From NCBI RefSeq assembly GCF_902493135.1, contig NZ_CABUOD010000057.1, positions 1-20,219 of the forward strand: 20,219 nucleotides of DNA. The letters run 5' to 3'. The position numbers and the translations under genes are program-made. Position 1 is the first letter of the stretch, and every line of letters starts with the position of its first letter. The notes beneath the pieces are model-generated. The model had not been told where the DNA came from. It ran no database searches and was given only the letters and a program-made list of their open reading frames with translations. Positions 8,043 through 14,881 of the stretch are shown one piece after another. The DNA is from an uncultured Parabacteroides sp. (lineage in GTDB: Bacteria; Bacteroidota; Bacteroidia; Bacteroidales; Tannerellaceae).

Positions 8043-9209
8043 TCAATCGAAAACAGGATTCTGAACCACCTCTCCCCATTCATATATCCAGACATTAACA
8101 GAGATCTTGGTCGGTTCGTCCGGTGTCGGGGGAACAGGATCGGGGTCGGGATCGGGATCAGGGTCAGGCACAGGATCGGGCACCGGGTCCGGATCAGGCT
8201 CTGCTTTGGGAATATTTGTAAAGCTCTCTTCCGTAAAAGTGACGTTCAAGGCATACACATTATTCCGTTTGATAAAATTATGGTCATATCCATTCTTTAT
8301 CCCATTTTCATTTATCCGGACGATATAATCATGCGTTTCTTCCCGATATTCATCATTCTCAAGCAAAGTAGCCCGGATCAACAGGCAGGTCGCTTTCTCG
8401 GACGCGGCATTTTCCATGACATAAGCACTTTCCGTAGGCCGATAAGGAGAATTTTCGGAGACATAAGCGTTTACATTGTTAAAACCGATCGTTTCCATAA
8501 AGTTCCCCGGCATTTCCACTTCGCCCCAATGAGCTTCACTAAAATAACGGGAAGCCTCTTTTACCTCAATCAAAGAAATAGCATCGACTCTCACTTGCCG
8601 TCCGGCTAATGCGGTCCCGGCAAAATGAGCTTCCACGCTGCTCAAATCGACTCGGGCGGCAATACGGGTAATATAGACCGGCTCGTTCATCCCGTCTACA
8701 TTCTCCATTGTTGAAAAGCCGATATAGTTATCTCCTTCCGACAAAGCATCATTCGTTGAAATCAGAGGACTGCTCATCGTCAAGTTCGTCCGGGCCTGAG
8801 TCGCCAACCTTGCATACTGATTCTGAAACTCGCCATAAGTACGGACAGATGAGAACGCATTTTCAGGGACATTCGAAACAATGACGATACGCGCCTGTCC
8901 CGTTTGCGTCTCTACGTTATTGATCGTTGCCGTCCCACGGGCCGACTCCAGACTTTCCCATTTATATCCCGTCCGATTGCCGGCATAATCAAATATCAGC
9001 ACGGACAGGTTATTGATATCGGTTTCCCCCTGTAAAGCATGAATATCACCATCGACTGCTTTGGTCGACGAACCGGTCTTACCCGCTATTTTAACAGCAA
9101 TGGACAAACGGGCATTCTTAATATGAAACAGTTCAGCCTCTTCGCTCTTTGTGCAACCCGCCAGCAAGGATAAGGCGAGAAAAAATATATATAAGCTATT
9201 TATTTTCAT
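8043..9209 (-). CDS. Fimbrillin-like lipoprotein, possible tip or accessory fimbrial subunit
   Basis: The 388-residue protein has a lipoprotein signal ending LLAGC (Cys19) followed by TKSEEAE, an acidic run resembling the Bacteroidetes surface-export signal. After a first beta strand and the sequence STKA comes INNLSVLIFDYAGN, typical of the FimA/Mfa1 N-terminal domain. Near the C-terminus is an Asp-Pro/Val-Pro linker of about 25 residues and then a terminal strand VNVWIYEWGEVVQNPVFD, like the terminal strands of other fimbrial subunits. It is the last gene of the four-gene operon, 8 bases after the anchor gene. In P. gingivalis the genes downstream of the anchor encode minor or tip subunits, so that role is the best guess, though only from position and fold. 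Confidence 0.75.
   Translation of the reverse strand: MKINSLYIFFLALSLLAGCTKSEEAELFHIKNARLSIAVKIAGKTGSSTKAVDGDIHALQGETDINNLSVLIFDYAGNRTGYKWESLESARGTATINNVETQTGQARIVIVSNVPENAFSSVRTYGEFQNQYARLATQARTNLTMSSPLISTNDALSEGDNYIGFSTMENVDGMNEPVYITRIAARVDLSSVEAHFAGTALAGRQVRVDAISLIEVKEASRYFSEAHWGEVEMPGNFMETIGFNNVNAYVSENSPYRPTESAYVMENAASEKATCLLIRATLLENDEYREETHDYIVRINENGIKNGYDHNFIKRNNVYALNVTFTEESFTNIPKAEPDPDPVPDPVPDPDPDPDPDPVPPTPDEPTKISVNVWIYEWGEVVQNPVFD
8134..8199 (-). repeat. Degenerate hexamer repeat encoding an Asp-Pro linker
   Basis: A roughly 66-base, G-rich (plus strand) run of imperfect gggatc/gggtca-type hexamers encodes alternating PDPDPV residues in the last fimbrial gene. Synonymous third-base variation between units suggests selection on the peptide. 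The repeat could still expand or contract in steps of two residues. It would form an extended, stiff spacer between the main domain and the C-terminal strand. Confidence 0.8.
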
Positions 9210-9217
9210 GACAATTA

Positions 9218-10144
9218 CTAATTTACAGGTTTCAACTCCGAATTATCTTCCACATATCCCCACGGAGTCACGATTATCTTCGCTCCCAAAAAGGCGCCAT
9301 CTTCTCCCCATTGGAAGATGACGTGTGTGTTACGTTCCGCATAGATCTCGATCGGACCGGACGTCCCGTCCATATATTGTCCTTCCGTCACTTCTTGGAT
9401 TAATTTGCCACCGACATAAATTGTACCCGACATATTTTGTCCCTCACACAAAGTCTGCGCCTCCGTCGTCACCCATTCCGAGGCGGTCGAACGATCCCAC
9501 ATGCCTTCCGGATTGTAATAGACACTGTCTCCGGTCTGCCTGCCCGTATAATCGAAAGCGCTCAACGTCCGATTCATATAAAAATCACAATCGCCCGTCG
9601 CTTTCAACCCACGCGCTCCCAAGGCATACGGCAATCCCTGGGTTTCCATTGTCACGGTCCCTATCTTCGGGACAATCACGATTTCCTGATTACCTCCGGC
9701 GACACCCGTTCCACGAGTCACCACCTCTTTACTTCCAAAGAACAGACTATCAGGAGACTGGGCAACCTCTTCCTGCGTTTTCAGCATGACCTTCAGTTCT
9801 TCCGCCTTCGTCGCTTTTGAAATGTTTTCTTTACCTCCGCCCAGATTTCCCCAAGCGACAATATGCAATTTCGTATCTTCGGGATAGTCCAGCATAATAA
9901 CTTCACGGTTCGCAATAAAGTCTTTTTCCAAACTTCGCGTTTCCAAAAAGTTCAAATTTTCATCGAATATGTAAAGAGATGCATCGGTGACAGCTGACAA
10001 GGCCGTAATATCGTCCCCCTTCACGTTCTCCACCTTCAACCGCAAAGTATAACATGCGTCCAGATCCTCATGTATGCTACAGCTTGCCATTGCAAGAAGC
10101 GCGAATGCCAAACCACTCATATATTGCATTATATTTTTCTTCAT
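9218..10144 (-). CDS. FimB/Mfa2-family fimbrial anchor lipoprotein
   Basis: FimB/Mfa2 proteins anchor the fimbrial shaft in the outer membrane and limit its length. This 308-residue protein has a lipoprotein signal with lipobox LAMASC (Cys22) and then SIHEDLDAC, the Cys-rich start typical of the family. It continues with YTLRLKVENV and the domain-forming stretch ASLYIFDENLNFLETRSL followed by KLHIVAWGNL. The C-terminal part ends in a strand KIIVTPWGYVEDN. It follows the second fimbrillin gene by 24 bases and precedes the fourth gene by 8 bases. The pairing of an Mfa2-type anchor directly downstream of a fimbrillin matches the mfa1-mfa2 and fimA-fimB order in P. gingivalis. Confidence 0.88.
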   Translation of the reverse strand: MKKNIMQYMSGLAFALLAMASCSIHEDLDACYTLRLKVENVKGDDITALSAVTDASLYIFDENLNFLETRSLEKDFIANREVIMLDYPEDTKLHIVAWGNLGGGKENISKATKAEELKVMLKTQEEVAQSPDSLFFGSKEVVTRGTGVAGGNQEIVIVPKIGTVTMETQGLPYALGARGLKATGDCDFYMNRTLSAFDYTGRQTGDSVYYNPEGMWDRSTASEWVTTEAQTLCEGQNMSGTIYVGGKLIQEVTEGQYMDGTSGPIEIYAERNTHVIFQWGEDGAFLGAKIIVTPWGYVEDNSELKPVN

Positions 10145-10168
10145 ATCCTTTTTATTTTAGGCATTAAA

Positions 10169-11719
10169 TCACATGGTTGAAATTTCCGTTTCCGTCCGAC
10201 ATGAGGTATTGCTATTTCCCTCACTTTTCGTAAGCGTCTCCAACGGAGAAGATGCACCCGGTTGCGTGATTGTCATTGATATCGCATACAAGACATTCCG
10301 CAATACTCCTTGCAATTGTCCATCACTACGGTTCCCAACAGGTAAAGTCTTCAATATTGAATGATCGACCTTTTCTCCGATCTTAACGGTGTAATAACAT
10401 GGTTCGGATTTTCTTTCTCCGCTTTCTTCCGGATCATCATAAGTGAAATCCCCCTGTACGACTAACAAGGTCGGATGAGCGATATCCGTATTTTCATACA
10501 AATAGAATTCTTCTATGCCATAATTGCAACGCCCTGTTTTACCTTTACCACCAGTTATCTTTACAGTTCCACCTATGCCATGCGGATTCTTTCCATCTCC
10601 AAAACCAGGATATCCCAAAGATTTATCCTTACAGGAATTATCCAAAAAATACAGGCACTCATCTTCAAACATCAATGCTTCCGGATCCGTTTCTCCCACA
10701 TTTCTCGGCTGAAACTTCTCAATATAAGTTGCAGACAAAACTTGCGCTCCCTTATAATTGGAAACGAGTTGATCGGAATATACTCCAGAATCCTCAAGGC
10801 CGCCAAGAGTATTATTACCGGTTCCGGTAGCGCCCCACGCTTTTCCGCCCTCACCTACTATTGCCGACTCATTAGCCGCATTTAAGACAAATATTTTTGT
10901 CACGTCCAAACGAGCGTTAGGATATTTTTTCTTATCCGTTACATTCAAAGTTATTTTAGCCAATCGCACCAAGGCTGTATTGAAATAAAGATCAACTGAA
11001 GACGATGGGTCCAGATTATGCTTTTCTTGCTTTACAGGCTGATTTGTCCAATCGTTTATTGTAGTGGCATTCATTTTATTATTATCCATCCCCAAACAGT
11101 TCACCACTCCCGGCAATATCTCCACGTCATAAATCCCGCTGCTTAAAGACAAACGGCTATCCTTTCGTAATGGATCTTTTTCTCCCAGCCCCAACCAAAG
11201 GCGTGTGACACGGCCTATGATTTCACTCCCGGCTTCTGCATCCTCATATTCTTTCGTTAATTCAAGAACCTCTTCAAGCGTTTGTCCCTCCTTAAAATAA
11301 GAATGTTCATATTCCGTATTTTTACTATTAATCGTTGTCGTGCCAATATTGGCGACCAACATTATTTTCTTTTTACCGGGATTGACCTTAAAGGCTCTTA
11401 AAAAACCTCTAACAGAAGAACCTATGCTCAGAGATTTATCTTCCAACCCAAAACGCGCACCAACCGTTTCCAAAACATCATCCTCATTAAAAACAAGTGC
11501 GCAGACGGACCATATTGTTTCGGTATGCCTTAGATCCTGAAAAGCCATCGCCTTGGTTTCCACATCCGGATCCGAGCCACCCACCTGAACAAACAAATAG
11601 GTATCATTATCCTGCACCTCGTCTACGGCAACCGTATCATTTCCTATTTGATCGGAACAAGCCATCAGAATGAATCCCGATAGTATTCCTATAAAGTAAT
11701 ATAGATTTCTCTTTACCAT
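10169..11719 (-). CDS. FimA/Mfa1-like fimbrillin (second paralogue)
   Basis: The 516-residue predicted shaft subunit has a lipobox ILMAC (Cys21) and an N-terminal domain with VETKA, where family members are usually trimmed by a trypsin-like protease. It closely parallels the upstream paralogue at IFVLNAANESAIVGEGGKAW, HPTLLVVQGDF and GVLRNVLYAISMTIT. The match ends after the proline-glycine turn: the remaining 25 or so residues are Ser/Thr/Glu-rich, contain an extra Cys and lack the aromatic terminal strand seen in the neighbouring fimbrillins. That strand could be lost or replaced. The gene starts 14 bases after the first fimbrillin stop and is more A+T-rich than the housekeeping genes to its left. 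Confidence 0.85.
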   Translation of the reverse strand: MVKRNLYYFIGILSGFILMACSDQIGNDTVAVDEVQDNDTYLFVQVGGSDPDVETKAMAFQDLRHTETIWSVCALVFNEDDVLETVGARFGLEDKSLSIGSSVRGFLRAFKVNPGKKKIMLVANIGTTTINSKNTEYEHSYFKEGQTLEEVLELTKEYEDAEAGSEIIGRVTRLWLGLGEKDPLRKDSRLSLSSGIYDVEILPGVVNCLGMDNNKMNATTINDWTNQPVKQEKHNLDPSSSVDLYFNTALVRLAKITLNVTDKKKYPNARLDVTKIFVLNAANESAIVGEGGKAWGATGTGNNTLGGLEDSGVYSDQLVSNYKGAQVLSATYIEKFQPRNVGETDPEALMFEDECLYFLDNSCKDKSLGYPGFGDGKNPHGIGGTVKITGGKGKTGRCNYGIEEFYLYENTDIAHPTLLVVQGDFTYDDPEESGERKSEPCYYTVKIGEKVDHSILKTLPVGNRSDGQLQGVLRNVLYAISMTITQPGASSPLETLTKSEGNSNTSCRTETEISTM

Positions 11720-11733
11720 GTCATTGGAGTTTT

Positions 11734-13224
11734 TTAGAATTTCACATCTTGTGAAAGTTTTTCAAACGGAACAATCTTTGCAAAAACAGACAACCAGCTT
11801 TGCTCATCCATACCATGTGGATAACGGGAACCCGGTCCGGTTATGGTCATTGTTATCTCATAGTTTATATTGCGTAATACACCTTTTAATTCATCCTCCG
11901 TACGGGAAGCGACCGGATACTTTGATTTTATCGCATCCCACGCATTTTCATCCAAACCGTCAATGCCGATGCGAACCGGATAAAACCGATTTTCCCACAC
12001 CTGCTGATTCCCGCTTGGATCTGTATAATAAAAGTTTCCCATTACGACCAATAAGGTCGGTTTCTCAACATTCAAATTCTCATAAATCAAGAAATCTTCT
12101 CCGGCTAACCAACCTTTAGGATTAGTATAAGGCCCGTTGTCGGCGGGAAATGTAAGGAACGGGCCATTGCCTTTCTCACCTTCGCTTGCCTCATCTTCAT
12201 ATCCTGCATAAAGATAAGAAGAAGCAACATAATTTTCTTTAGCCACCGGCTCTTTCAGATAGGGTTTAAAACAAGCCGCATTTTTTGCATTATCAAAATA
12301 CCATTTATACAAACCATCATAGTTACTGGGGCCGTTTATATATTTAGCATCTTTCTCATCATCAATATAAGTTGTTCCCCAAGCCTTTGCAGACTCACCG
12401 ATAATTGCAGATTCATTTTTTGCATTTAAAATAAATATTCCCGTTACATGGAGTTCCGGTTTTTTAAACATCACATCTCCTTCCGCTTCCTTCACATTTA
12501 TCTCTTTCAAGTGAACTCTCGCTACATTCCGATATAACCAAACCGGATTTCCCTTTTTATCTGCCGTCCCTGCATCAGGATCGGAATTGGTGGCATTCAA
12601 CCACTTTCCTCCCCACTCATCAACCTCTTCTCTGGATTCTTCTCCTAAATAATTATCAACTCCTCGTTGCAAGACGACATCATACACCTGGCTGCACATC
12701 GAAACATCATATCGGTAAGAGGATAAGGCCCCTTCTTTAACCACTAATTCCGTTTCATTTCCCAAACCCTTTTTTCCTAAGAAATCCTTCGTCTTTGCCA
12801 GAACCTCTTCATATGTCATTCCGATTGTGAATGATTTGTTTTCATAAAATGGTTCGGTCGGATCATTTCCGATTTTCACCATTTCTCCCACATTCGCCAA
12901 GGCTATTACCTTTTTAGGTCCGGGTGTCAGCCCTGCGACCCAAACATTGTGAACACCTTGATATGTCGATGTTCCTTCCAACTTGCCATCCTCTGAAAAA
13001 ACCAAAGCGGTCAAATATTCAATAGTGCCAATATCCGTAAGCTGATCACCAGGCTTACCGGGAACCACCGCTTTGGTTCCTGCGATCGACGAATCTTGAA
13101 CTTTCAGGACAAGCGTTGTCCCTTCAGTTTTCTTATCGTCATTTATTCCATTTTCAATGAAATCTTCTTGAGAGCAAGAGATGAGCGCAACCAATGTTGC
13201 ATAAAATAAATATTTTGCCTTCAT
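11734..13224 (-). CDS. FimA/Mfa1-like fimbrillin (first gene of operon)
   Basis: The 496-residue predicted major subunit is exported as a lipoprotein (LVALISC, Cys17, followed by SQEDF). After the first strand comes AGTKAVV, a likely processing point, then IEYLTALVFSEDGKL and KKVIALANVGE, typical of the family's N-terminal domain. The C-terminal domain has IFILNAKNESAIIGESAKAW, PTLLVVMGNFYYTDP and LRNINYEITMTITGPGS, then the canonical last strand VFAKIVPFEKLSQDVKF. In polymerised FimA-type pili this last strand helps lock subunits by strand exchange after proteolysis of the N-terminal strand. It is first in the operon and so probably the most highly expressed subunit. The gene is A+T-rich compared with the housekeeping genes. 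Confidence 0.87.
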   Translation of the reverse strand: MKAKYLFYATLVALISCSQEDFIENGINDDKKTEGTTLVLKVQDSSIAGTKAVVPGKPGDQLTDIGTIEYLTALVFSEDGKLEGTSTYQGVHNVWVAGLTPGPKKVIALANVGEMVKIGNDPTEPFYENKSFTIGMTYEEVLAKTKDFLGKKGLGNETELVVKEGALSSYRYDVSMCSQVYDVVLQRGVDNYLGEESREEVDEWGGKWLNATNSDPDAGTADKKGNPVWLYRNVARVHLKEINVKEAEGDVMFKKPELHVTGIFILNAKNESAIIGESAKAWGTTYIDDEKDAKYINGPSNYDGLYKWYFDNAKNAACFKPYLKEPVAKENYVASSYLYAGYEDEASEGEKGNGPFLTFPADNGPYTNPKGWLAGEDFLIYENLNVEKPTLLVVMGNFYYTDPSGNQQVWENRFYPVRIGIDGLDENAWDAIKSKYPVASRTEDELKGVLRNINYEITMTITGPGSRYPHGMDEQSWLSVFAKIVPFEKLSQDVKF

Positions 13225-13347
13225 ACCCTAAATTATTTTGTTTTTGTTATCTAATCATCCTTCTTGTTTCTTGAAAATCATAATTAAACGAGCCTGCTAT
13301 TTGATATTTTTCTAAAATATATCTTATCAGAAGATTATTTTTGACAC

Positions 13348-13490
13348 AGTTCTGTAAAGACTCAGGTTATTTGGAAAGCAAGAATGATGATTTAAATCGT
13401 AAGTTTTAGAAAATTAATAAAATAATAAGGCGAGAATAATTCAGGATTAAAGTTATTGACATCTAAAAAGACCTGAGTCTTTACAGAACT
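13348..13490. repeat. Perfect 20-bp inverted repeat flanking 103 bp
   Basis: AGTTCTGTAAAGACTCAGGT at 13348-13367 is the exact reverse complement of 13471-13490, and the match stops sharply on both sides. The 103 bases between are AT-rich and contain no gene or obvious promoter. The right arm is also most of a terminator-like hairpin (13465-13501), while the left arm lacks the extra bases needed to form one. The arrangement, just upstream of a fimbrial operon, resembles Bacteroidales invertible switches; no recombinase gene is in the window. Confidence 0.95.
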
Positions 13491-13501
13491 CAGGTCTTTT
13501 T
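13465..13501. terminator. Strong bidirectional terminator-like hairpin upstream of the fimbrial operon
   Basis: A perfect 14-bp stem (13465-13478 with 13488-13501) closes a 9-base loop. The GC-containing core is gacctgagt/actcaggtc, with A5 on one side and T5 on the other, so it reads as a factor-independent terminator on both strands. It may simply be a second terminator for the beta-barrel gene. It also stands between any distal promoter and the fimbrial genes. Confidence 0.75.
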
Positions 13502-13611
13502 ACTGCATTACGAAACAAAACCGTAAAACAATTTTGTACAAAGAAAAAAATATTAACAGAATAGGGTTATAGGTATATCTTTCACATTAGAGAGGTAAAC
13601 ATAAAAAGCAT

Positions 13612-13654
13612 AAAAAAGATAGGAACACCTCTATTGAATGAGAGTATTCCTATC
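13612..13654 (-). terminator. Terminator of the outer-membrane beta-barrel gene
   Basis: On the minus strand GATAGGAA at 13654-13647 pairs with TTCCTATC at 13625-13618, with an inner CTCT/AGAG helix. The hairpin is followed by six T residues (13617-13612). It lies about 30 bases past the stop codon at 13686 and is the expected end of that transcript. Confidence 0.85.
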
Positions 13655-13685
13655 TATCCTATGCTTAAAATCAAAATAAATATAT

Positions 13686-14273
13686 TTAGAACAGGATGGC
13701 AGCCGTAACTGACCAACCCCGGTTCTTGCCGTTCAAATCCAACTTGGATGCATTATAATCATCCGTCAAGCCGAGGGTGTAATTGAAGCCGACCTGCAAA
13801 TGCTTGATCAGTTCCACACCGGCGCCCAAGTTCAAGCCGGCATTAAAGCTTTTGGCCTTCAACTGGTCTCCGACCGATCCCGGAATATCCCAGAATTTAT
13901 CGCCGCCCACACGAAAACCGACATACGGACCGGCAGCCAGATATCCTTTGATAATAGGCAAACCGAATTTCCATTTCAGGTTGACCGGGACATCGATATA
14001 GTCGTTCTTAATGTCTTTCTCGCTCTTCACGCCTATCCCTTTTTGCGAATAGAGGATAGCCGCATCAAAACCGACTCCCATTATCGGAGCCATCACCTCC
14101 ACCATCGGGCCGATATTGAATCCGGTCACATTATCCTTGCCGATCACCTCCTTGTTGAAATGGACAGACGAAACATTCAAACCGCCTTTTATACCGAACT
14201 TAATCTGGGATTTCGCAGGCATGGCTATCAATGCCATCACCACCAGCAACATAACCCCTACAATCTTTTTCAT
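13686..14273 (-). CDS. Small outer-membrane beta-barrel protein (PorT/OMP_b-brl_2 type)
   Basis: The 195-residue protein has a cleavable signal peptide (MKKIVGVMLLVVMALIAMPAKSQ), then KFGIKGGLNVSSV, the opening strand typical of Bacteroidetes PF13568-like barrels. Alternating hydrophobic strands follow, such as GFDAAILYSQKGIGV, GYLAAGPYVGFRVG, LNLGAGVELIKHLQVGFNYTLGLTDDY and a last strand VTAAILF ending in Phe as BAM substrates do. About eight strands are plausible. Function is unknown for most of this family. It has its own promoter close by and its own terminator, so it seems monocistronic. A cobalamin riboswitch on the same strand lies about 360 bases upstream; whether it affects this gene is open. 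Confidence 0.85.
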   Translation of the reverse strand: MKKIVGVMLLVVMALIAMPAKSQIKFGIKGGLNVSSVHFNKEVIGKDNVTGFNIGPMVEVMAPIMGVGFDAAILYSQKGIGVKSEKDIKNDYIDVPVNLKWKFGLPIIKGYLAAGPYVGFRVGGDKFWDIPGSVGDQLKAKSFNAGLNLGAGVELIKHLQVGFNYTLGLTDDYNASKLDLNGKNRGWSVTAAILF

Positions 14274-14305
14274 ACCTGTTTTCTTTTATTAGTTAATATG
14301 AATTA

Positions 14306-14337
14306 CAAATAAACGCACTTTTCCAATAATAAACAAA
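14306..14337 (-). promoter_or_regulatory. Predicted promoter of the beta-barrel gene
   Basis: On the minus strand TTTG at 14337-14334 is followed after 20 bases by TTTATTTG at 14313-14306, one mismatch from TAnnTTTG. The leader would be about 25-30 bases. If active, the gene can be expressed without passing through the upstream riboswitch. Confidence 0.6.
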
Positions 14338-14392
14338 TATCACCGCCTAAGTGTTGCCTAAGTTGAATTTCGACCGACTTCTAACAGTTATT

Positions 14393-14498
14393 TTCCTACG
14401 GACGGAGTAGGAACTTGCGCCCACAAAAACAGATTGATCCCATAATATTAGAAAGCATGAACCGGGGGGCGGAGCTCATCCCGCACGCAGATTCATGC
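14393..14498. other. Two hairpins of unknown role in the gene-free leader
   Basis: The first is a perfect 7-bp stem TTCCTAC/GTAGGAA with a 7-base loop (14393-14413). The second is GCATGAA/TTCATGC (14455-14461 with 14492-14498), enclosing an inner GCGG/CCGC helix in a G/C-rich core. The second is followed by ctctttt on the plus strand, and tttct follows it on the minus strand, so it could act as a weak terminator either way. Neither overlaps a convincing gene. They lie between the cobalamin riboswitch and the beta-barrel gene. Confidence 0.5.
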
Positions 14499-14568
14499 CT
14501 CTTTTCCTAATTATTATGGCAAAATAATTAAAAACAAATACGATAGGCTACGGGAGACGGGGGATTAA

Positions 14569-14612
14569 GAAAGGCAAAAGCCTGCGGCTTCACTGTTCTC
14601 TTCCGGCCTTTC
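14569..14612 (-). terminator. Possible expression platform of the riboswitch
   Basis: On the minus strand GAAAGGC (14612-14606... within the leader read 5' first at 14612) can pair with GCCTTTC ending at 14569, enclosing a second hairpin AAGCC-gca-GGCTT at 14590-14578. A competing stem CGGCTT/AAGGCCG at about 14622-14604 uses part of the same bases. The T-rich tail is imperfect (TTTGCCTTTCTT). The two alternative folds are what an attenuating switch would need, but no measurement supports it. Confidence 0.4.
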
Positions 14613-14634
14613 CTCGAAGCCGTCGAAAAAATAT

Positions 14635-14810
14635 GCGTTGCAGGTCTTCTGACTTACTTCCGGTATGAGCGCCTTCCCGACTCGCGTCAGTGGCATACAA
14701 AGAATTGCCCAATCCGTTTTGAAGCTTACAGCAGCGGGACTGTCCGGGATTTGCACCCGATTCCCTTTTAATCCTTTTCCGCAGATCGCGAAGCAGGAAC
14801 AATGCATGGG
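14635..14810 (-). ncRNA. Cobalamin (B12) riboswitch
   Basis: The minus strand shows the conserved core in order. First is GGGAATCGGGTGCAAATCCC and the continuation through CCCGCTGCTGTAAGC (14765-14724). Next is GCCACTG, eight bases, then GGGAAGGC (14694-14671). Last is the B12 box GTCAGAAGACCTGC (14653-14640). These match the adenosylcobalamin-aptamer consensus nearly base for base. It lies 70 bases past the murQ stop on the same strand and has a TAnnTTTG element just upstream. No B12 transport, B12 synthesis or B12-dependent gene follows within the window; the next gene on the strand is the beta-barrel protein at 14273. Outer limits are approximate. Confidence 0.93.
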
Positions 14811-14811
14811 A

Positions 14812-14819
14812 CAAATATA
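14812..14819 (-). promoter_or_regulatory. -7 element of the riboswitch promoter
   Basis: TATATTTG at 14819-14812 on the minus strand exactly matches TAnnTTTG and is placed to start a transcript a few bases before the aptamer. A clear -33 TTTG is not present at the usual distance. Confidence 0.5.
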
Positions 14820-14881
14820 CAGACATTTTCCATATATTCCTCATCTTCCTACAGAAAAAAGTGAAACCGGTCCCGGACTTG

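Larger units (their letters stand above)
13225..13611. other. AT-rich fimbrial 5' region, no gene
   Basis: No credible coding sequence is seen. The stretch holds a 20-base inverted repeat and a strong hairpin, listed separately. No full Bacteroidetes promoter was found. The nearest thing on the minus strand is TATATTTT at 13321-13314, one mismatch from TAnnTTTG but with no -33 element; it would give a leader of about 80 bases. The fimbrial promoter therefore remains unidentified. Confidence 0.5.

Noticed and set aside
7964..8095. N-terminal extension of PriA by 44 codons
   Set aside because: The extension contains an exact TTTG-N20-TATTTTTG promoter and overlaps the end of the fimbrial operon; its translation does not look like PriA.
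14396..14458. Short 20-codon open frame on the minus strand between riboswitch and barrel gene
   Set aside because: There is no clear ribosome-binding site, it is very short and it overlaps a hairpin; a leader peptide cannot be excluded but nothing supports it.
14565..14807. 80-codon open frame on the minus strand
   Set aside because: It coincides with the cobalamin riboswitch; the conserved bases are those of the RNA aptamer and the peptide has no family features.
14855..14881. Terminator after murQ
   Set aside because: There is a T-run on the minus strand (CACTTTTTTC), but the preceding bases form only 4-bp stems with too small a loop for a confident call.
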